From Fibrobacter sp. UBA4297 (GTDB lineage: Bacteria; Fibrobacterota; Fibrobacteria; Fibrobacterales; Fibrobacteraceae), in contig NZ_DGUZ01000018.1 of NCBI RefSeq assembly GCF_002394865.1, forward strand, positions 154,039-218,038: 64,000 nt of DNA, in the 5' to 3' direction. Position 1 is the stretch's first letter; each line of letters begins with the position of its first letter. A model generated the notes under the pieces. That model made no database searches. It was not told the origin of the DNA and saw only the letters and a list, made by a program, of their open reading frames with translations. Positions 60,818 to 64,000 of the stretch are shown piece by piece. Position numbers and translations under genes: made by a program.

Positions 60818-62320
60818 ATGAGTGACGCTCTCGAAAAACGCATCAAGAAACACATCATCGGAAAACCGCACCGCTTTTTAGCAGTGTCTCCGCTTGGTTT
60901 TGAACAAACGCTTTCAAAAGAACTTGGTTTCATTTTGGGAGATGGCTCTACAGAACCTCCGCACGTCACCGGAGATGGCAAAGTCGAATTTATCACAAAA
61001 ATCACAGAAGCCTGGAAAGTTGTCGCCGTAAGCCGCATCGCAAACCGCGTCCTTATGGAAGTCGCAAATTTCAAGGCCGAAAACTTCCGCGAACTCGAAA
61101 AAAAAGCATTCGAAATTCCGTGGGAACTTTATTTAGACGAGAGACGAGAGACGAAAGACGAAAGATATTTATCTAGTAACTCAAAACTAGTAACTAGGAA
61201 CTTACCGCACATCCACGTTACTTGCAAGCATTCCCGCCTTTACCACAGCGACGCTATCGCCGAACGTTTGTATAAAATAATAGAAGGGGTAAGCATCCCC
61301 CTCGCTTCTGCCGACACGGCATCCGCTACCCCCTCTGCGGGGACACCCCGCAACGCCCCGTTGCAAAACGAGAATCACAGCATTCAACAAAATCTTTACG
61401 TCAACTTTCTAGACGACCGTTGCACCATTTGGCTAGACCTCGCGGGCGAAGAACTTTACAAACGCGGCTTTGAGAGATTCGTAAATGACGCCCCACTCAA
61501 AGAGACCATCGCCTCGGCAATGATCTTCGAAGCTTTCTATACAGCGTCCCTAACCACTAACCACCAACCACTAACCACTCTTATTGATCCCATGTCCGGC
61601 AGTGGCACGTTCAGCCTCGAAGCAGCCTGCATTGCAAACAAAATCATTCCCGGTACTTGTCGCGATTTTGCGCTCAAGCACCAGCCAGCCTTCAAAGAAG
61701 CTACGTGGAATTTTTTGATTAGACAAGAGACGAGAGACGACAAATGCGTAGGACGAGTGTCGCGACCATGCTTGCATGAGCATGACCGAGTCCAGCATTT
61801 GGGATTAGAGCGAAGCGATAATCCAAAGACGAACAGTGCAACTGCAACAATCGCTAAAATCCTCACGAGCGACATTTCCGAACGCGCGGTAAACATCATC
61901 AAGCACAACATCGAATGTAGCCCGCTCGCACATATCGAACCTGCGCCAATCGCACCGCAGCAAAAAGATTTTTTCAGCTACACCGCCAAAGAAATTGCAG
62001 ATGCCTGCAGCGATTCCTCGCCCATTCTCGTGCTGAACCCGCCCTACGGCAAACGCCTTGATTTTGACGCCCCAAAGCTTTACACGCAAATAGGTAAAAA
62101 ACTAACGGAACTCGCCCGCGACCTGCACCATTTCGGCAAATCGCTCACAGTCGCCATCCTCGCCCCGAAAGACGACACCCGTGATGGCGCCAAGTACACC
62201 TGCACTACAAACCTTTTGCGCGAATGCCCCATCCTTTCTAGAGAACATTCCACAACCGCCAAGGTCATCCAAACAAGCCATGGTGGCTTTAGCCTCAACG
62301 CCTTCTTTGCTACAATCTAG
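60818..62320 (+). CDS. THUMP-domain RNA methyltransferase carrying repeat-encoded inserts
   Basis: 500 aa from ATG 60818 (a TTG at 60809 is less likely). N-terminal THUMP-type domain (LEKRIKKHIIGKPHRFLAVSPLGFEQTLSKEL), then LPHIHVTCKHSRLYHSDAIAERLY. The methyltransferase core has IDPMSGSGTFSLEAACIA (SAM site) and LVLNPPYGKRL (catalytic NPPY). RlmL/RlmK-like enzymes make N2-methylguanine in 23S rRNA. Four segments are encoded by intergenic-type repeats: 61137-61201 (DERRETKDERYLSSNSKLVT), 61284-61361 (EGVSIPLASADTASATPSAG), 61553-61582 (SLTTNHQPLTT) and 61722-61833 (RQETRDDKCVGRVSRPCLHE). All stay in frame, and the core motifs are untouched, so the enzyme may still work. Confidence 0.88.
   Translation: MSDALEKRIKKHIIGKPHRFLAVSPLGFEQTLSKELGFILGDGSTEPPHVTGDGKVEFITKITEAWKVVAVSRIANRVLMEVANFKAENFRELEKKAFEIPWELYLDERRETKDERYLSSNSKLVTRNLPHIHVTCKHSRLYHSDAIAERLYKIIEGVSIPLASADTASATPSAGTPRNAPLQNENHSIQQNLYVNFLDDRCTIWLDLAGEELYKRGFERFVNDAPLKETIASAMIFEAFYTASLTTNHQPLTTLIDPMSGSGTFSLEAACIANKIIPGTCRDFALKHQPAFKEATWNFLIRQETRDDKCVGRVSRPCLHEHDRVQHLGLERSDNPKTNSATATIAKILTSDISERAVNIIKHNIECSPLAHIEPAPIAPQQKDFFSYTAKEIADACSDSSPILVLNPPYGKRLDFDAPKLYTQIGKKLTELARDLHHFGKSLTVAILAPKDDTRDGAKYTCTTNLLRECPILSREHSTTAKVIQTSHGGFSLNAFFATI
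61137..61201. repeat. in-frame GACGAGAGACGAAAGAC plus TAGTAACTAG repeat
   Basis: Four GACGARAGAC-type units followed by AACTAGTAACTAGGAAC. Both units are otherwise intergenic (13761-13843; 36929-37049). Confidence 0.85.
61284..61361. repeat. in-frame GC-rich interspersed repeat
   Basis: ATCCCCCTCGCTTC, TCCGCTACCCCCTC and AACGCCCCG in the same order as the inverse of 48978-49070. It lies between AERLYKII and QNLYVNFLDDRCT. Confidence 0.85.
61553..61582. repeat. in-frame CCACTAACCAC repeat
   Basis: AACCACTAACCACCAACCAC, continuing TAACCACTC, matching the intergenic tandem before obgE (39143-39166). Confidence 0.8.
61722..61833. repeat. in-frame composite repeat
   Basis: AGACAAGAGACGAGAGACGAC, then a TGCTTGCATGAGCA palindrome and GGGATTAGAGCGAAGCGATAATCC, an inverted pair. 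It lies between WNFLI and KILTSDISE. Confidence 0.75.
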
Positions 62321-62427
62321 GCGTCTCGCCATTTTCATCACAAGAATTAATTTTCTAACTTATAACCGAAATTTAAGGTGGCATATATAATGCCGCTAGA
62401 ATTATTAAAGACAAAAAAAGGATCATT

Positions 62428-64000
62428 ATGCCGAAACTTCGTTCGCTCAAGACTATGGAAGGCCGCGAAATGGCCGGTGCACGTGCCCTTTGGCACGCAA
62501 CAGGAACCAAGGTTGAAGACTTTGGTAAACCCGTCATTTGCGTGGTGAACAGCTACACCCAGTTTGTACCGGGTCATGTCCACCTCAAGGATGTCGGTCA
62601 GGTTGTCGCACGCGCGATCGAAGCTGCCGGCGGTGTCGCCAAGGAAATGAACACCATCGCCGTCGATGACGGTATCGCCATGGGCCACGACGGCATGCTC
62701 TACAGCTTGCCCTCCCGTGACCTCATCGCCGACTCCACCGAATACATGGCTAACGCCCACCGCGCCGACGCCCTCGTTTGCATCTCTAACTGCGACAAGG
62801 TGACTCCGGGTATGCTCATGGCTGCAATGCGCCTCAACATTCCGGCAATCTTCGTTTCCGGTGGTCCGATGGAAGCTGGCCACGTCACGACGAAGGACGG
62901 TAAGGACCGCGCTCTCGACTTGATCGACGCCATGATCGATTCTGCAGACAACACCATCAGCGATGAAGAAGTTGCCGACATCGAAGCCAACGCTTGCCCG
63001 ACTTGCGGTTCCTGCTCCGGCATGTTCACCGCAAACTCCATGAACTCCCTTACCGAAGCTCTCGGCCTTAGCCTCCCGGGCAACGGCACCATCGTCGCTA
63101 CCCACGCCGAACGCAAGAAGCTCTTCGAAGCTGCCGGTAAGCGTATCGTGGAACTCTGCCACCAGTATTACGATTTGAACGACGAAAGCATCCTCCCGCG
63201 CAGCATCGCCACGAAGGACGCCTTCGAAAACGCCATGCGCCTCGACATCGCCATGGGCGGTTCTTCTAACACCGTTCTCCACTTGCTCGCCGTCGCTCAG
63301 GAAGCTGGCGTGGACTTCACCATGAAGGACATCGACCGCCTCTCCCGCAACACGCCGTGCATCTGCAAGGTCGCCCCGACCGTCCACAACATCCACGTCG
63401 AAAACGTGAACCGCGCAGGCGGTATCATGGGCATCCTCGGTGAACTTGACCGCATGGGCCTCATCCACAAGAGCGCAAAGACGGTTCACGCCGCCACGAT
63501 GGGCGACGCCCTCGAAGCAAACGACCTCAAGCGTAATCCGACTGCCGAAGCCAAGCAGCGCTACCTCGCAGGCCCTGGCCGCAAGTACAACATCGAAGCA
63601 TTCTCTCAGAACTTCATGTATCCGGATCACGACCTCGACCGCGCAAACGGCGCTATCCGCGATGGTGAACACGCTTACACCAAGGACGGCGGCCTCGCTG
63701 TTCTGTACGGCAACCTCGCTGTCGATGGCTGCATCGTGAAGACCGCAGGCGTTGACGAATCCATCTGGAAGTTCACCGGCCCGGCCATCGTATTCGAAAG
63801 CCAAGAAGAAGCCGTGAACGGCATTCTCGGTAACAAGGTGAAGGCTGGCGACGTGGTCGTCATCCGCTACGAAGGCCCGAAGGGTGGTCCTGGCATGCAA
63901 GAAATGCTCTACCCGACCTCTTACCTCAAGAGCCGTCACCTCGGCAAGTCCTGCGCACTGCTTACCGACGGTCGATTCTCCGGCGGTACGAGCGGTCTCT
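62428..64000 (+). CDS. ilvD: dihydroxy-acid dehydratase (3' end outside window)
   Basis: 524 codons are present and the frame is open at the right edge; the full protein is usually about 550-620 aa. It dehydrates dihydroxy-acids in valine, leucine and isoleucine synthesis. Seen: MPKLRSLKTMEGREMAGARALWHATG at the start, SNCDKVTPGMLMAA and CPTCGSCSGMFTANSMN (Fe-S cysteines), and RYEGPKGGPGMQEMLYPTS and TDGRFSGGTSG at the end of the window. ATG 62428 is preceded by AAAAAAGGATCATT. Biased codons suggest strong expression. A long minus-strand open frame over it is a shadow. Confidence 0.96.
   Translation, partial: MPKLRSLKTMEGREMAGARALWHATGTKVEDFGKPVICVVNSYTQFVPGHVHLKDVGQVVARAIEAAGGVAKEMNTIAVDDGIAMGHDGMLYSLPSRDLIADSTEYMANAHRADALVCISNCDKVTPGMLMAAMRLNIPAIFVSGGPMEAGHVTTKDGKDRALDLIDAMIDSADNTISDEEVADIEANACPTCGSCSGMFTANSMNSLTEALGLSLPGNGTIVATHAERKKLFEAAGKRIVELCHQYYDLNDESILPRSIATKDAFENAMRLDIAMGGSSNTVLHLLAVAQEAGVDFTMKDIDRLSRNTPCICKVAPTVHNIHVENVNRAGGIMGILGELDRMGLIHKSAKTVHAATMGDALEANDLKRNPTAEAKQRYLAGPGRKYNIEAFSQNFMYPDHDLDRANGAIRDGEHAYTKDGGLAVLYGNLAVDGCIVKTAGVDESIWKFTGPAIVFESQEEAVNGILGNKVKAGDVVVIRYEGPKGGPGMQEMLYPTSYLKSRHLGKSCALLTDGRFSGGTSGL

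Noticed and set aside
62347..63939. 530-codon minus-strand open frame over ilvD
   Set aside because: Antisense shadow; the plus strand encodes a clear dihydroxy-acid dehydratase open to the window edge.

Overview
The window looks like a chromosomal segment of a Fibrobacter species (phylum Fibrobacterota). The evidence is a tandem two-domain GH11 xylanase with the architecture of Fibrobacter XynC, a protein with the 'Fibrobacter succinogenes major paralogous' domain, many lipoproteins and secreted enzymes with poly-serine linkers, C-terminal tails resembling type IX secretion sorting domains, and housekeeping genes (gyrA, obgE, smpB, rlmN, surE, yebC) of a Gram-negative bacterium. About fifty genes can be supported; the first (O-acetylhomoserine sulfhydrylase) and the last (ilvD) run off the ends. 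No rRNA, tRNA, CRISPR array, prophage or complete insertion sequence was seen.

Region by region. (1) 1-14.8 kb is a sulfur-metabolism island. A first set (O-acetylhomoserine sulfhydrylase, a methyltransferase resembling the catalytic domain of methionine S-methyltransferase, and a cupin with the full active-site pattern of DMSP lyases) is followed by a small membrane protein, bioB and a LysE exporter. Next come the remains of two divergent genes (an AAA/DUF4143 ATPase and a sulfate-binding protein). Then come metY, tusA, a ThiS-like carrier, a ThiF-like E1, two JAMM peptidases, a MoaD-E1-rhodanese fusion, a family 2A encapsulin shell, its cysteine desulfurase cargo with a long disordered N-terminal domain, and a serine acetyltransferase. 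Three near-identical promoters precede metY, tusA and the fusion gene, so this looks like one regulon. The first part matches the protein-thiocarboxylate homocysteine pathway (HcyS/HcyF/HcyD/MetY) known from Wolinella; the second matches the encapsulin sulfur-storage operon. Their joining is the most striking feature of the window.

(2) 14.9-24.3 kb holds a PL1 pectate lyase and dispersed trp genes (trpCF fusion, trpB, trpA). A classical trp attenuator with a three-tryptophan leader peptide precedes trpB, and a diverged copy lacking Trp codons follows trpCF, upstream of a lipoprotein-type family II pyrophosphatase. (3) 24.3-44.3 kb is mixed: YbjQ, lipoproteins, aconitase, a large c-di-GMP phosphodiesterase, an SDR enzyme, an XRE regulator, rlmN, methyltransferases, argC, obgE, an HU-like protein, smpB, an amidase and more lipoproteins. 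(4) 44.4-64 kb carries yebC, phosphoglucomutase, an Rpn-type nuclease, a DapA-family enzyme, xynC, gyrA, surE, a SpoU methyltransferase, a beta-propeller protein, a THUMP RNA methyltransferase and ilvD.

A second genome-wide theme is repeats. Degenerate short tandem repeats and REP-like palindromes fill many intergenic gaps. Related sequences also lie in frame inside four genes (trpCF, an acidic protein gene, gyrA and especially the THUMP methyltransferase), where they add peptide segments without breaking the reading frame.
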